Shown here piece after piece: positions 16,199 through 24,177 of a DNA stretch of 64,000 nt. The translations under genes were made by a program, and so were the position numbers. This DNA comes from Ilumatobacteraceae bacterium (lineage in GTDB: Bacteria; Actinomycetota; Acidimicrobiia; Acidimicrobiales; Ilumatobacteraceae), in contig JAJTEQ010000002.1 of assembly GCA_021298195.1 (NCBI GenBank), positions 25,937 to 89,936 on the forward strand, written 5' to 3'. The notes under the pieces were generated by a model. That model searched no databases, was not told the origin of the DNA, and saw only the letters and a list, made by a program, of their open reading frames with translations. Positions within the stretch are counted from its first letter, which is position 1; each line of letters opens with the position of its first letter.

Positions 16199-16437
16199 CA
16201 GCCCAGCTTTCCGACGATGAGGTCGAAGGCTTGACCGACGGTCTTGATGTCCTCGACCTCCTTCTCGGGAACCTCGACGCCGAATTCCTCTTCGAGGGCC
16301 ATGACCAACTCGACGAGGTCGAGGCTGTCGGCCTCGAGGTCATCGCCGAAGGAGGCCCCGGGAACCACCTTGTCGGCGTCGACGCTGAGAACGTCGACGG
16401 CGCACTTCACGAAGCGAGCGAACAGATCCTGATCCAT
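16198..16437 (-). CDS. acpP: acyl carrier protein
   Basis: 79 residues, very acidic four-helix bundle. The phosphopantetheine attachment site is Ser38 in [20 protein letters not shown] ribosome binding site (GGAGACTC) precedes the ATG. It lies between fabG (83-bp gap) and fabF (one-base overlap) and carries the growing acyl chain for the neighbouring enzymes. Confidence 0.96.
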   Translation of the reverse strand: MDQDLFARFVKCAVDVLSVDADKVVPGASFGDDLEADSLDLVELVMALEEEFGVEVPEKEVEDIKTVGQAFDLIVGKLG

Positions 16438-16520
16438 GACTGAGTCTCCTGACTGCGCCGCGGGGCGCGACCCAACTGTAAACGGTGCGGGGATGGCGCG
16501 AGAGGTATCTCGCTCGCCGA

Positions 16521-17225
16521 TCAGTGTCCCATACCGAGACCGCCATCGACCGGCAGCACCGCTCCGGTGATGTAGGCGGCATCCTCGGATGCCAGGAAGG
16601 CGATGGCGCCGGCGATCTCGTCGGCGGTGGCGATGCGGGCCAAGGGAACAGCGGCCGACAACTCGGCCAAGCGGTCCGGACCGAGGGCGGCGGTCATCTC
16701 GGTCTCGACCGGACCCGGGGCGACCACGTTGACGGTGATCGAGCGACTGGCGAATTCGCGGGCCAACGATCGAGCGAGACCGACGAGGCCGGCTTTGGAC
16801 GCCGCGTAGTTGGCCTGTCCGGCCGAACCCGACAATCCGACCACCGAACCCACGAAGATGATGCGCCCGTGTCGAGCGCGGATCATCCCCTTGGACGCTC
16901 GCTTGGCGACCCGGAATGCCGCGGTGAGATTGGCATCGAGCACGTCGGTGAAGGAGTCCTCGGACATCTTGAGCAGCAACCCGTCGCGGGTGACGCCGGC
17001 GTTCGACACCACGATGTCGACCGGTCCGAGGGACTCCTCGACGGTGGTGAACGCGGCATCGACCGATTCGGACGAACGAACGTCGCACGGCACCGCCAAG
17101 AATCCTGCGGGCGGCGGGGAGGAGTTGTAAGTGACCGCGACGCGGTCGCCACCGGCGGCGAATCGCCGAGCGGTGGCCAAGCCGATGCCCTTGGAGCCAC
17201 CGGTGATCAGAACCACGCGATTCAT
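16521..17225 (-). CDS. fabG: 3-oxoacyl-ACP reductase
   Basis: 234-residue classical short-chain dehydrogenase reducing 3-oxoacyl-ACP with NADPH. Nucleotide motif TGGSKGIG (8-15), structural NAGVTRDG, catalytic Ser in [23 protein letters not shown] with Tyr and Lys in YxxxK spacing, and the usual PVDGG near the end. It overlaps fabH by ATGA. The N terminus is slightly short between the glycine motif and CDVRSSES, within family variation. Confidence 0.95.
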   Translation of the reverse strand: MNRVVLITGGSKGIGLATARRFAAGGDRVAVTYNSSPPPAGFLAVPCDVRSSESVDAAFTTVEESLGPVDIVVSNAGVTRDGLLLKMSEDSFTDVLDANLTAAFRVAKRASKGMIRARHGRIIFVGSVVGLSGSAGQANYAASKAGLVGLARSLAREFASRSITVNVVAPGPVETEMTAALGPDRLAELSAAVPLARIATADEIAGAIAFLASEDAAYITGAVLPVDGGLGMGH

Positions 17226-18175
17226 GGTCGTGCTCCCCAACGCAGGACGCAACTGGCCGCTGTCATCCCGGCTCCGAACCCGACCAGGAGCACGAGGTCG
17301 CCATCGCGTAGTCGACCGGCGTTCAGGGCGTCGACCAAAGCCAGGGGAATGGACGCCGAGGAGGTGTTGCCCGTGTAGTGAAGGACGGTGGCGGCCTTTT
17401 CGACGGGAATCCCGAGGCGCTCGCACGCCGCCTGGATGATTCGTATGTTCGCTTGGTGGGGTACGACGAGAGCGATGTCATCGGCGGAAACGTTCGCGGC
17501 CGTCAACGATTTCAGACCGGAGTCCACCATGATGCGCACGGCACGCCGGAAGACTTCCTTGCCTTCCATGTGGATGAATCCACCGATGTCGGAATAGAGA
17601 AGATCCTCGGCCGAACCGTCGGAGTCGATGTCCCAGGCGAGCAATTGTCCGGGTCCGTCGACCGCCTCCAGGACCACGGCTCCGGATCCGTCAGCGAACA
17701 ACACTGCGGTGTTTCGGTCGGACCAGTCGGTGATGCGCGACAGGGTGTCGGTTCCGATCACGAGAACCTTGCGCGCTCCCACGGCGATCAGACCGTGGGC
17801 CACCGTGAGGGCGTAGACGAATCCGCTGCAGGCGGCGTTGACGTCGAACGCTCCGCAGGACAGACCGAGGGCGTTCTGCACATGGGCCGAGGTGGCCGGA
17901 ACCGTGCGATCGGGAGTGGTGGTGGACAGCACCAGGGCGTCGATCTCCGATGGATCGAGGCCGGCCATGAGGAGCGCGGCCCGACCGCTCGCGACACTGA
18001 GTCCGGCGGTCGTGCCGCCGATGTGCCGCTCGGAGATCCCGCTGCGTTCCTTGATCCATTCGTCGGAGGTGTCGAGCGTCGCGGTGAGGTCGGCGTTGGT
18101 CACGACGCGTTCCGGCAACGCGCTTCCCCAGCCGGTGATCACCGCCCCGCGGGCGCCGGGAAGCGTGGCCGGCAT
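17222..18175 (-). CDS. fabH: 3-oxoacyl-ACP synthase III
   Basis: 317 residues. Starts fatty acid synthesis by condensing acyl-CoA with malonyl-ACP. Active-site Cys116 in [13 protein letters not shown], His in VPHQANIRI, Asn in [27 protein letters not shown] near residues 36-48 is a family signature. It begins one base after the fabD stop codon and overlaps fabG by ATGA. Confidence 0.96.
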   Translation of the reverse strand: MPATLPGARGAVITGWGSALPERVVTNADLTATLDTSDEWIKERSGISERHIGGTTAGLSVASGRAALLMAGLDPSEIDALVLSTTTPDRTVPATSAHVQNALGLSCGAFDVNAACSGFVYALTVAHGLIAVGARKVLVIGTDTLSRITDWSDRNTAVLFADGSGAVVLEAVDGPGQLLAWDIDSDGSAEDLLYSDIGGFIHMEGKEVFRRAVRIMVDSGLKSLTAANVSADDIALVVPHQANIRIIQAACERLGIPVEKAATVLHYTGNTSSASIPLALVDALNAGRLRDGDLVLLVGFGAGMTAASCVLRWGARP

Positions 18176-18176
18176 C

Positions 18177-19349
18177 TCAGGCCGTCCTCAACCAGGCGAT
18201 CGGCTGTCGCGGCGTGATGCGCTCACCGTCGACGGCGATGAAGGCCTGGAGAATGCCGGCGAACGCCGAGCGCACCTCGGCGTCACCCACGTTGCCGATC
18301 ACGGTGCCGATCTCGATGTGTGCCCCGGGCGCCAGATCGGCGCGCGGTACGAAGATGCCCGCGGCCGGGCTCACGACCAGCCGTTCGACGGCGAAGAGAT
18401 GCTCACCCTCGAGTTGAGCCGTGGTGGGCGAGGAGGCGTTGACCCATTCGATGAACTTGTCGAGATCGTCGGGCGTGGCGATGGAGATCGTGCGCGCCCC
18501 GTCGATGGTTCGCTTGGCCATGCCGGTGAGGACTCCGCCGGGGCCGAACTCGGCGAAGCTGGTGACGCCCAACTCCGACAGGCTGACCAAACATTGCCGC
18601 CATCTAACGGGGCTGGACAGTTGGGCCGACAACAAACTCGCCCACTCGTCGCCGTGGTCGTGGGCGGCGGCGTCCACATTCGAGATCACCGGAACATCGG
18701 TGTCGCGCGGGTTGGCGGCGGCGATGGCCTGACGCAGTCGATCGCGCGCGGGCGTCATGAACGGCGTGTGGAAGGCGCCGCTGACCGGCAACGACATCGC
18801 CTTCTTGGCGCCCAGTTCCTTGGCGATCTCGATGGCCTTGGCGACTCCGTCGGGAGACCCGGCGATGACGATCTGCCCGGGCGCGTTGAAGTTGGCGACC
18901 CACACGTCGGAGTCGGCGCGACGACAGGCCACCTCGACGAGCTCGTCGTCGAGTCCGAGGATGGCCGACATGGTTCCCGGATTCGATCGACCCGCCTCGT
19001 GCATGGCGTCGGCGCGCTCGCAGACGAGACGCACACCGTCGTCGAAGCCCAAAGCGCCGGTGGCGGTGAGAGCGGTGTACTCCCCGAGACTGTGACCGGC
19101 GCAGAAGCTCGGTTCGACACCGAGGCGCTCGACCGCGTCGAGGACCATGAGGCTCGACACGAAGGTGGTCAGCTGGGCGTTGCGGGTGTCTTTCAACTCG
19201 TCCGCGTCGGCGTCGAGCAGCAAACGGGCCACGTCGCGACCGGCCACGTCGCTCGCCTCGGCCACCAACTCCCACGATTCATGGTCGGCCCACGGGCGAC
19301 CCATGCCGGGACGCTGGGAACCCTGACCGGGAAACGTGAACGCGAGCAC
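18177..19349 (-). CDS. fabD: malonyl-CoA:ACP transacylase with C-terminal biotinyl/lipoyl-like domain
   Basis: 390 residues, where stand-alone FabD is about 300-310. Residues 1-305 are a normal acyltransferase: PGQGSQRPGMG, nucleophile Ser87 in GHSLGEYTAL, His194 in SGAFHTPFM, and EFGPGGVLTGM. Residues 320-390 form an extra module: LVVSPAAGIF, PGAHIEIGTVIGNVG, SAFAGILQAFIAVDGERI, PIAWLRTA. Its spacing fits a biotinyl/lipoyl barrel-sandwich half, but there is no MKM-type lysine, so it is probably a docking fold. First gene of the operon. The GTG start is preceded 7 nt upstream by TAAGTT. The open frame continues upstream through the tRNA and is not coding. Confidence 0.92.
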   Translation of the reverse strand: MLAFTFPGQGSQRPGMGRPWADHESWELVAEASDVAGRDVARLLLDADADELKDTRNAQLTTFVSSLMVLDAVERLGVEPSFCAGHSLGEYTALTATGALGFDDGVRLVCERADAMHEAGRSNPGTMSAILGLDDELVEVACRRADSDVWVANFNAPGQIVIAGSPDGVAKAIEIAKELGAKKAMSLPVSGAFHTPFMTPARDRLRQAIAAANPRDTDVPVISNVDAAAHDHGDEWASLLSAQLSSPVRWRQCLVSLSELGVTSFAEFGPGGVLTGMAKRTIDGARTISIATPDDLDKFIEWVNASSPTTAQLEGEHLFAVERLVVSPAAGIFVPRADLAPGAHIEIGTVIGNVGDAEVRSAFAGILQAFIAVDGERITPRQPIAWLRTA

Positions 19350-19356
19350 GAAGGAG

Positions 19357-19362
19357 AACTTA
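19357..19362 (-). promoter_or_regulatory. -10 element of the fabDHG-acpP-fabF operon
   Basis: TAAGTT lies 7 nt before the fabD GTG, giving a leaderless or near-leaderless operon mRNA. Confidence 0.45.
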
Positions 19363-19448
19363 GACCCTTGCCGACCGCCGACCGTGATCAATGCGACGCC
19401 GGACGGAACCGGCCGAGGTCGGCCGTGTGGACTCACGGAGCGGTCGGG

Positions 19449-19454
19449 TAGCGT
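19449..19454 (+). promoter_or_regulatory. -10 element of tRNA gene
   Basis: TAGCGT lies 9 bp before the first tRNA base, with GTGGAC about 16 bp further upstream as a weak -35. Confidence 0.4.
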
Positions 19455-19463
19455 GGCGGCTAC

Positions 19464-19536
19464 GCCCCGGTAGCCCAACGGCAGAGGCAGCGGCTTCAAA
19501 CTCCGTACGGTGTGGGTTCGAATCCCACCCGGGGCA
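19464..19536 (+). tRNA. tRNA of class I shape with apparent anticodon CAA
   Basis: 73 nt. Acceptor stem GCCCCGG/CCGGGGC (7 of 7 pairs), T arm GTGGG-TTCGAAT-CCCAC (5 of 5 pairs), D-arm core with three G-C pairs, discriminator A73, CCA not encoded. Numbering back from T54 puts C34-A35-A36 in the anticodon, flanked by T33 and A37, which would read the Leu codon UUG. But the variable region is only five bases, whereas tRNA-Leu should be class II with a long arm. Pairs 31-39 (C-T) and 13-22 (C-A) are mismatched. Identity is therefore uncertain; an enlarged loop could also expose UCA. Confidence 0.75.
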
Positions 19537-19607
19537 CAATTTCTGCCGTCGACGCGCAGTCGATCGCGTCGTCTCCGGTTCCGGCGTCCGGCGAGTTCCC
19601 CGTTCCG

Positions 19608-19613
19608 TACACT
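19608..19613 (+). promoter_or_regulatory. -10 element of leaderless coiled-coil gene
   Basis: TACACT lies 6 nt before the ATG at 19620. Confidence 0.5.
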
Positions 19614-19619
19614 GCGGGC

Positions 19620-19904
19620 ATGGGTCGTCGCCTCGTGGAGCGTCGTCTGCGCGACGTCGGAGGCAAACTGCGCTCCTTGCGGGCGTCTCTGGCCGTCGTC
19701 GAGGAGCAGCTGGCCCACTTGAGCGACGAGGCCGAGGAGATGGGCTTGCGCGCCTTGGTCTCCGAGACACCGGGAGCCGATCTGGAGTATCGCGAGGCGC
19801 GTCGCCACGCCGACGCGATGCTGAAACACCGGAACTCCGTCCGCGAGGCGATCGCCGAACTCGAGGCGCGCCAGGACCAATTGCTCGAGCAGATCCGGCA
19901 CTGA
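19620..19904 (+). CDS. small coiled-coil protein, unknown function
   Basis: 94 residues, almost entirely helical. Heptad-like runs (LRDVGGKLRSLRASLAVVEE; VREAIAELEARQDQLLEQI) predict a two-stranded coiled coil with a short break at SETPGAD. It is rich in Arg, Glu and Leu, has no cysteines and no membrane segment. It sits between the odd tRNA and pdtaR. The ATG at 19620 is supported by the TACACT element 6 nt upstream. I do not recognise a characterised family. Confidence 0.75.
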   Translation: MGRRLVERRLRDVGGKLRSLRASLAVVEEQLAHLSDEAEEMGLRALVSETPGADLEYREARRHADAMLKHRNSVREAIAELEARQDQLLEQIRH

Positions 19905-19976
19905 GCAGGTCTCGCATCGACACGAGGTGTGGATCCCACCTTCGTCGGACGTGGGGTTTGGTGGTTGAATGACGTC

Positions 19977-20555
19977 GTGAGCGTTCGCGTCGTCATCGCC
20001 GAGGACGAGGCCATCATCCGCCTCGACCTGAAAGAGACCCTCGAAGAGGAGGGTTACACGGTGATCGGTGAGACCGGTCGCGGTGATCAGGCCCTCGAAC
20101 TCGTGCGCGATCTGCGTCCCGACCTGGCCATTCTCGACGTCAAGATGCCGGGGATGGACGGCCTCGAGGTGGCCAAGGTGATCGGAGACGAACGCATTTG
20201 TGGTGTGCTCGTCCTGACGGCTTTCAGTCAGCGTGAGATCATCGAACAGGCCCGCGACGCCGGCGCTCTCGCGTATCTGGTGAAGCCGTACCAGAAGAGT
20301 GACCTGATTCCGGCCATCGAGGTGGCCATCGGCCGTTTCCGAGAGTTGCAGGCTCTGTCCGGACACGTCGACGCCCTCGGTGAGCAGTTGGAGGCCCGCA
20401 AGATGATCGACCGAGCCAAGGGCCGACTCATCGACGAGTTCGCGATGAAGGAGCAGGACGCCTTCTCGTTCATTCAGCGCACCGCCATGAAGGAGCGATC
20501 CAAGATGCGCGAGGTCGCCGAGCGGATCCTCTCCGGCGAACTCCGCCCCACGTGA
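19977..20555 (+). CDS. pdtaR: ANTAR-domain response regulator (PdtaR-like)
   Basis: 192 residues. The receiver domain has EDE (9-11), phospho-acceptor Asp54 (AILDVKMPGMDG) and Lys in YLVKPYQKSDL. The C-terminal ANTAR RNA-binding domain (about 133-186) carries the conserved ARKMIDRAKGRLIDEFAMKE and the A..F..I.R.AM pattern. ANTAR proteins bind paired hexaloop RNA hairpins to prevent termination; the mycobacterial homologue PdtaR (Rv1626) works with the kinase PdtaS. No PdtaS kinase lies in this window. The GTG start at 19977 has TTGAAT 6 nt upstream. Confidence 0.92.
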   Translation: MSVRVVIAEDEAIIRLDLKETLEEEGYTVIGETGRGDQALELVRDLRPDLAILDVKMPGMDGLEVAKVIGDERICGVLVLTAFSQREIIEQARDAGALAYLVKPYQKSDLIPAIEVAIGRFRELQALSGHVDALGEQLEARKMIDRAKGRLIDEFAMKEQDAFSFIQRTAMKERSKMREVAERILSGELRPT

Positions 20556-20563
20556 TCGAGCGT

Positions 20564-20595
20564 GCGCGAGCACTCCGAGGGTCGCGTGCTCGTGC
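20564..20595 (+). terminator. hairpin between pdtaR and polA
   Basis: Arms GCGCGAGCAC (20564-20573) and GTGCTCGTGC (20586-20595) pair over 10 positions with one G-U, around a 12-nt loop. The hairpin ends one base before the polA -10 element. There is no U-run, so it may be a processing or pausing structure rather than a classic terminator. Confidence 0.4.
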
Positions 20596-20601
20596 GATGA
20601 T
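20596..20601 (+). promoter_or_regulatory. -10-like element of leaderless polA
   Basis: GATGAT lies 6 nt before the ATG of polA. Confidence 0.4.
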
Positions 20602-20607
20602 CGGGTC

Positions 20608-23307
20608 ATGACCGAAGCCGATCGGACCTTGCTCGTCCTCGACGGGAACTCTCTCACGTACCGTGCGTTCTTCGGCATACCGTCCGACATGGTCACCGCG
20701 TCGGGGCAGGTGACCAACGCGGTGTTCGGCTTCACGTCGATGTTGCTGACAGTGCTCAAGGATCGTCGACCCGACGGTGTGGTCGTGGCGTTCGATCGAC
20801 CCGAGCCCACGTTCCGACACCTGGCCGAACCGTCGTACAAGGCCCAGCGCGACGAGACCCCCGACATCCTTCGTCAACAAATGGGCATTGTCAAAGAGGT
20901 GCTGTCGGCGCTGGGGATCACGTCCATCGAATGCGTCGGGTTCGAGGCCGACGACATCATCGCCACGGTGGCGGACCGTGCGGTCGAAGGTGGCTTTCGG
21001 GTCATCATCGTCACCGGCGACCGGGACAGCTACCAGTTGGTTCGTGATCCCGGGGTGCGGGTTCTGTACAACAAGCGCGGCGTCACCGATTACGCCCTCT
21101 ACGACGAGGCGGGCATCCTCGACAAGACCGGTGTGCGTCCCGATCAGTATCCGGCGTACGCGGCCCTGCGCGGAGATCCGAGCGACAATCTGCCCGGGGT
21201 GCCCGGTGTGGGGGAGAAGACCGCAGCCAAATTGATCGCTCAGTACGAGAATCTAGACGGCATCTTCGCCAATGTCGGCGAGCAAACACCCAAGCTCCAG
21301 GCGGCGTTGCGGGAGAACGAAACGCGGGCGCGCAAGAACCTCGAGCTCATGGTGTTGCGCCATGACGCGCCCATCGACGTCGACCTCGCGCACGTGGACA
21401 TCACGCCCGACCTGGACAAGGTGGGCGAACTGTTCCGGGCACTGGAGTTCCGAACGATGGGTCAACGCCTCCGGGAGGTGCTCGGGCTGCTCGGAAAAAG
21501 CGGAGCGACCGCGACCGATTCCCCCCACGAGAGCCCCGCCTCCGTGAGTGCCGAGCGGCAGATCCTGTCGGCCGAGGTCGTGAGTCTCCCGATCAGAGAG
21601 CGACTCGAGCGCCTGCGAGTCGCGTCCGAGGTGGCGATCGCCGGACGATGGACCGGTCAACCCGGGCGGTCGGAATTGATCGGACTGGCGGTGAGCCTCG
21701 ACGTCGACGCCTGTGAGACCACGTGGTTCGACGCGGGCGAACTCGACGAGGACGGCGTCCGCGAGTGGTTGTCGTCGGCGCCCTTCGTGGGGCATGACGC
21801 GAAGAACCTGATGCGATCCCTGCTCGACCGGGGTGTCGACATGAAGGGTCTCCGACTCGACACGGCGATCGCCGCGTATCTGATCGATCCGGCCAAGAGT
21901 GACTACACGGTGTCCGATCTGCTGACGCGTTACACGGACTTCGAGTTCGGGGCCGACGCCACCGACCGCGGAGAGTTGGATCTCGACGGAACCGCATTGA
22001 CGGATGCGGCCGAGGCGGGCCGAGACGCGCTGGCGATCGCGCACATGGTCGATCCGTTGCGTCGATCGTTGGAGTCGCAGTCGATGACCTCGCTGCACGA
22101 CGACATCGAGAACCCCTTGGTGCGAATCCTGGCTCGTATGGAACACGTCGGCATCGCCGTCGACCGAACGGCCCTTTCGGACATCGCCGAGCGACTGTCA
22201 CTCGAGACCCGTGAACTCGGTGAAACCCTGCAACGCGTCGCCGGGAGCGCGTTCAATCCGAACTCGCCGTCCCAACTCGGGCGAATCCTCTTCGACGAGA
22301 AAGGACTGACGCCACCGAAGAAGACCAAGACCGGATACTCCACCGATGCGGCCACGTTGGAAAAGTTGCGTGACGAGTGGCCCGCGTTCATCGATCCCCT
22401 TCTTCGGTTTCGCGAGGTCGACAAACTGCGCGGCACCTACGGGGAGGGCTTGCTGGCCGAGGTGGCCCCCGACGGGCGTATCCACGCGACTTTCAACCAG
22501 ACCGTGGCCCGCACCGGACGTTTGTCGAGTGATCGTCCCAACCTGCACAACATTCCGGTGCGAACCGAGGAGGGTCGGGTGTTTCGCACGGCTTTCATTC
22601 CGAACCCGGGCGCGCGCCTGATGGTCGCCGACTACAACCAGATCGAGCTGCGTTGCATCGCGCACTTGGCTGACGATCCGGGATTGATCGGGGCGTTCCG
22701 CGAGGGTCGCGACGTTCACAACGCCACCGCGGCGCGGGTGTTCGGCGTCGACGTCGGCGCCGTCACGCACGAACAGCGCTCGCGGGCGAAGATGGTCTCG
22801 TACGGACTCGCGTACGGCATGGAGGCCTACGGGCTCGGACAACGTCTGGGCATTCCGACCGGTGAGGCCGCCGACATTCTCGACGCGTATTTCGCCGCCT
22901 TTCCCAACGTGCACGCGTACATGGAACGAACCGTGGCCGAGGCCAAGACGCGGGGATACACGCTCACCATGTTCGGACGCCGTCGCCGCATTCCCGAGTT
23001 GGAGAGTTCCAACTTCCGGGTTCGTCAGATGGGCGAACGGCAGGCGATGAACGCGGGAATCCAGGGTTTGGCGGCCGACATCTTCAAGATCGCCCTCATC
23101 GGAATCGATCGTGCGCTCGAGGGGGAGGGTCTCGCCTCGCGTCTGGTCCTGCAGGTTCACGACGAGGTCATCGTCGAGGCTCCCGTTGGCGAGATCGATC
23201 GCGTCGAGGCGTTGGTGCTCGACATCATGCAGAACGCGGTCGCGTTGAAGGTCCCGTTGGCGGTCAATTCGGCCTGGGGTCGGTCCTGGGCCGACGCAAA
23301 GGGATGA
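20608..23307 (+). CDS. polA: DNA polymerase I
   Basis: 899 residues, replication and repair polymerase. Order: 5'-nuclease domain (about 1-300; LLVLDGNSLTYRAFFG, VVAFDRPEPTFRH, ALRGDPSDNLPGVPGVGEKT), a degenerate 3'-5' exonuclease domain (about 330-490) and the family A polymerase domain. Polymerase motif A is MVADYNQIELR, the O helix is RSRAKMVSYGLAYGM, and motif C is LVLQVHDEVIVEAP. The exonuclease domain lacks the DxE metal ligands (GRWTGQPGRSELIGLAVSL where DTETD would be), so it should not proofread, as known for actinobacterial Pol I. The stop overlaps the methyltransferase start as ATGA. Confidence 0.97.
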   Translation: MTEADRTLLVLDGNSLTYRAFFGIPSDMVTASGQVTNAVFGFTSMLLTVLKDRRPDGVVVAFDRPEPTFRHLAEPSYKAQRDETPDILRQQMGIVKEVLSALGITSIECVGFEADDIIATVADRAVEGGFRVIIVTGDRDSYQLVRDPGVRVLYNKRGVTDYALYDEAGILDKTGVRPDQYPAYAALRGDPSDNLPGVPGVGEKTAAKLIAQYENLDGIFANVGEQTPKLQAALRENETRARKNLELMVLRHDAPIDVDLAHVDITPDLDKVGELFRALEFRTMGQRLREVLGLLGKSGATATDSPHESPASVSAERQILSAEVVSLPIRERLERLRVASEVAIAGRWTGQPGRSELIGLAVSLDVDACETTWFDAGELDEDGVREWLSSAPFVGHDAKNLMRSLLDRGVDMKGLRLDTAIAAYLIDPAKSDYTVSDLLTRYTDFEFGADATDRGELDLDGTALTDAAEAGRDALAIAHMVDPLRRSLESQSMTSLHDDIENPLVRILARMEHVGIAVDRTALSDIAERLSLETRELGETLQRVAGSAFNPNSPSQLGRILFDEKGLTPPKKTKTGYSTDAATLEKLRDEWPAFIDPLLRFREVDKLRGTYGEGLLAEVAPDGRIHATFNQTVARTGRLSSDRPNLHNIPVRTEEGRVFRTAFIPNPGARLMVADYNQIELRCIAHLADDPGLIGAFREGRDVHNATAARVFGVDVGAVTHEQRSRAKMVSYGLAYGMEAYGLGQRLGIPTGEAADILDAYFAAFPNVHAYMERTVAEAKTRGYTLTMFGRRRRIPELESSNFRVRQMGERQAMNAGIQGLAADIFKIALIGIDRALEGEGLASRLVLQVHDEVIVEAPVGEIDRVEALVLDIMQNAVALKVPLAVNSAWGRSWADAKG

Positions 23308-24050
23308 GTGCGCCGTCGTCGCCCGAGAACGGCGACGCGCATTGGTTCGAGGCACTGGCGCGTCACATGGGCGCGGCGTATCTGCGCTACTCGTTCACCA
23401 TGGGCACGACGCAGGAGTGTGAACACTTGGCGGACGTGCTCGGGCTCGTACCCGGAATGCGTGTTCTCGACGTGGGGTGTGGCCCCGGGCGTCATTCGCG
23501 AGAACTGGCGCGTCGCGGCATCCGGTGTCACGGCATCGACATCAGCGCCGACTTCATCGACGTGGCCCGCACGGACGCCCCCGACGGGGCGACCTTCGAA
23601 CGTGGGGATGCCCGCGAGCTGACGTCGGCGACCCATCTGCACGGCTCCTTCGACGCGGCGATCTGCTTGTGCCAAGGCGCCTTCGGTATGCACCTCGACG
23701 ATCGACAGGACCACGACGTGATCGCGGGGATCGCGGCGTGTCTTCGTTCGGGGGGTCGACTCGCCCTGACCGCCTTCAATGCGTTCTTCGTGGTGAAACA
23801 CCACGTGGAGGCCACTTTCGACCCGGCGACCGGGGTCTCGGTGGAGAACACCGTGGTGCGAAATTCCTCCGGTGAGGGCAAGGACGTGCGGCTCTGGACG
23901 GGTTGTTACACCCCCCGCGAGCTGCGACTGTTGTTGGCCGCCCAGGGCCTGACGGTGGACCGGATCTCCTCGGTCGAGCCGGGGGCCTACGGCGACTCCG
24001 CACCCTCGGTCGACAGCCCGGAGTTCTTGGTCGTGGCGCGGCGGGTCTGA
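23304..24050 (+). CDS. class I SAM-dependent methyltransferase
   Basis: 248 residues, Rossmann methyltransferase. Motif I is VLDVGCGPGRHSREL, the acidic ribose-binding position is in GIDISADFI, motif II is FDAAICLCQGAFGM, and motif IV/post follows in CLRSGGRLALTAFNAFF. The substrate is unknown. Its ATG overlaps the polA stop codon, so it is expressed with polA although nothing else links it to DNA replication. rpsA follows after 127 bp. Confidence 0.88.
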   Translation: MSAPSSPENGDAHWFEALARHMGAAYLRYSFTMGTTQECEHLADVLGLVPGMRVLDVGCGPGRHSRELARRGIRCHGIDISADFIDVARTDAPDGATFERGDARELTSATHLHGSFDAAICLCQGAFGMHLDDRQDHDVIAGIAACLRSGGRLALTAFNAFFVVKHHVEATFDPATGVSVENTVVRNSSGEGKDVRLWTGCYTPRELRLLLAAQGLTVDRISSVEPGAYGDSAPSVDSPEFLVVARRV

Positions 24051-24177
24051 GCAGGGTCTCGGCCGTTTCGGCCCGGGGGAATCGCCGGCGGGGGCTGGTA
24101 ACTTTGCGGGGCTCGTCGGGTTCCGCCCGCCGGCACGTCCCTGTCCCTCTAGTCCATATCCGAAAGCGATCAGTCCC

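Noticed and set aside
19464..19536. Selenocysteine tRNA (loop CTTCAAA)
   Set aside because: The loop resembles tRNA-Sec, but the 73-nt length, 7-bp acceptor stem and short variable region do not.
19350..20867. In-frame upstream extension of fabD on the minus strand, to a product of about 896 residues
   Set aside because: It runs antisense through the tRNA, the coiled-coil gene and pdtaR, and the acyltransferase fold begins at 19349.
24060..24073. GGCCG-TTT-CGGCC hairpin after the methyltransferase as a terminator
   Set aside because: Only 5 bp and no U-run; not better than chance in this GC-rich sequence.
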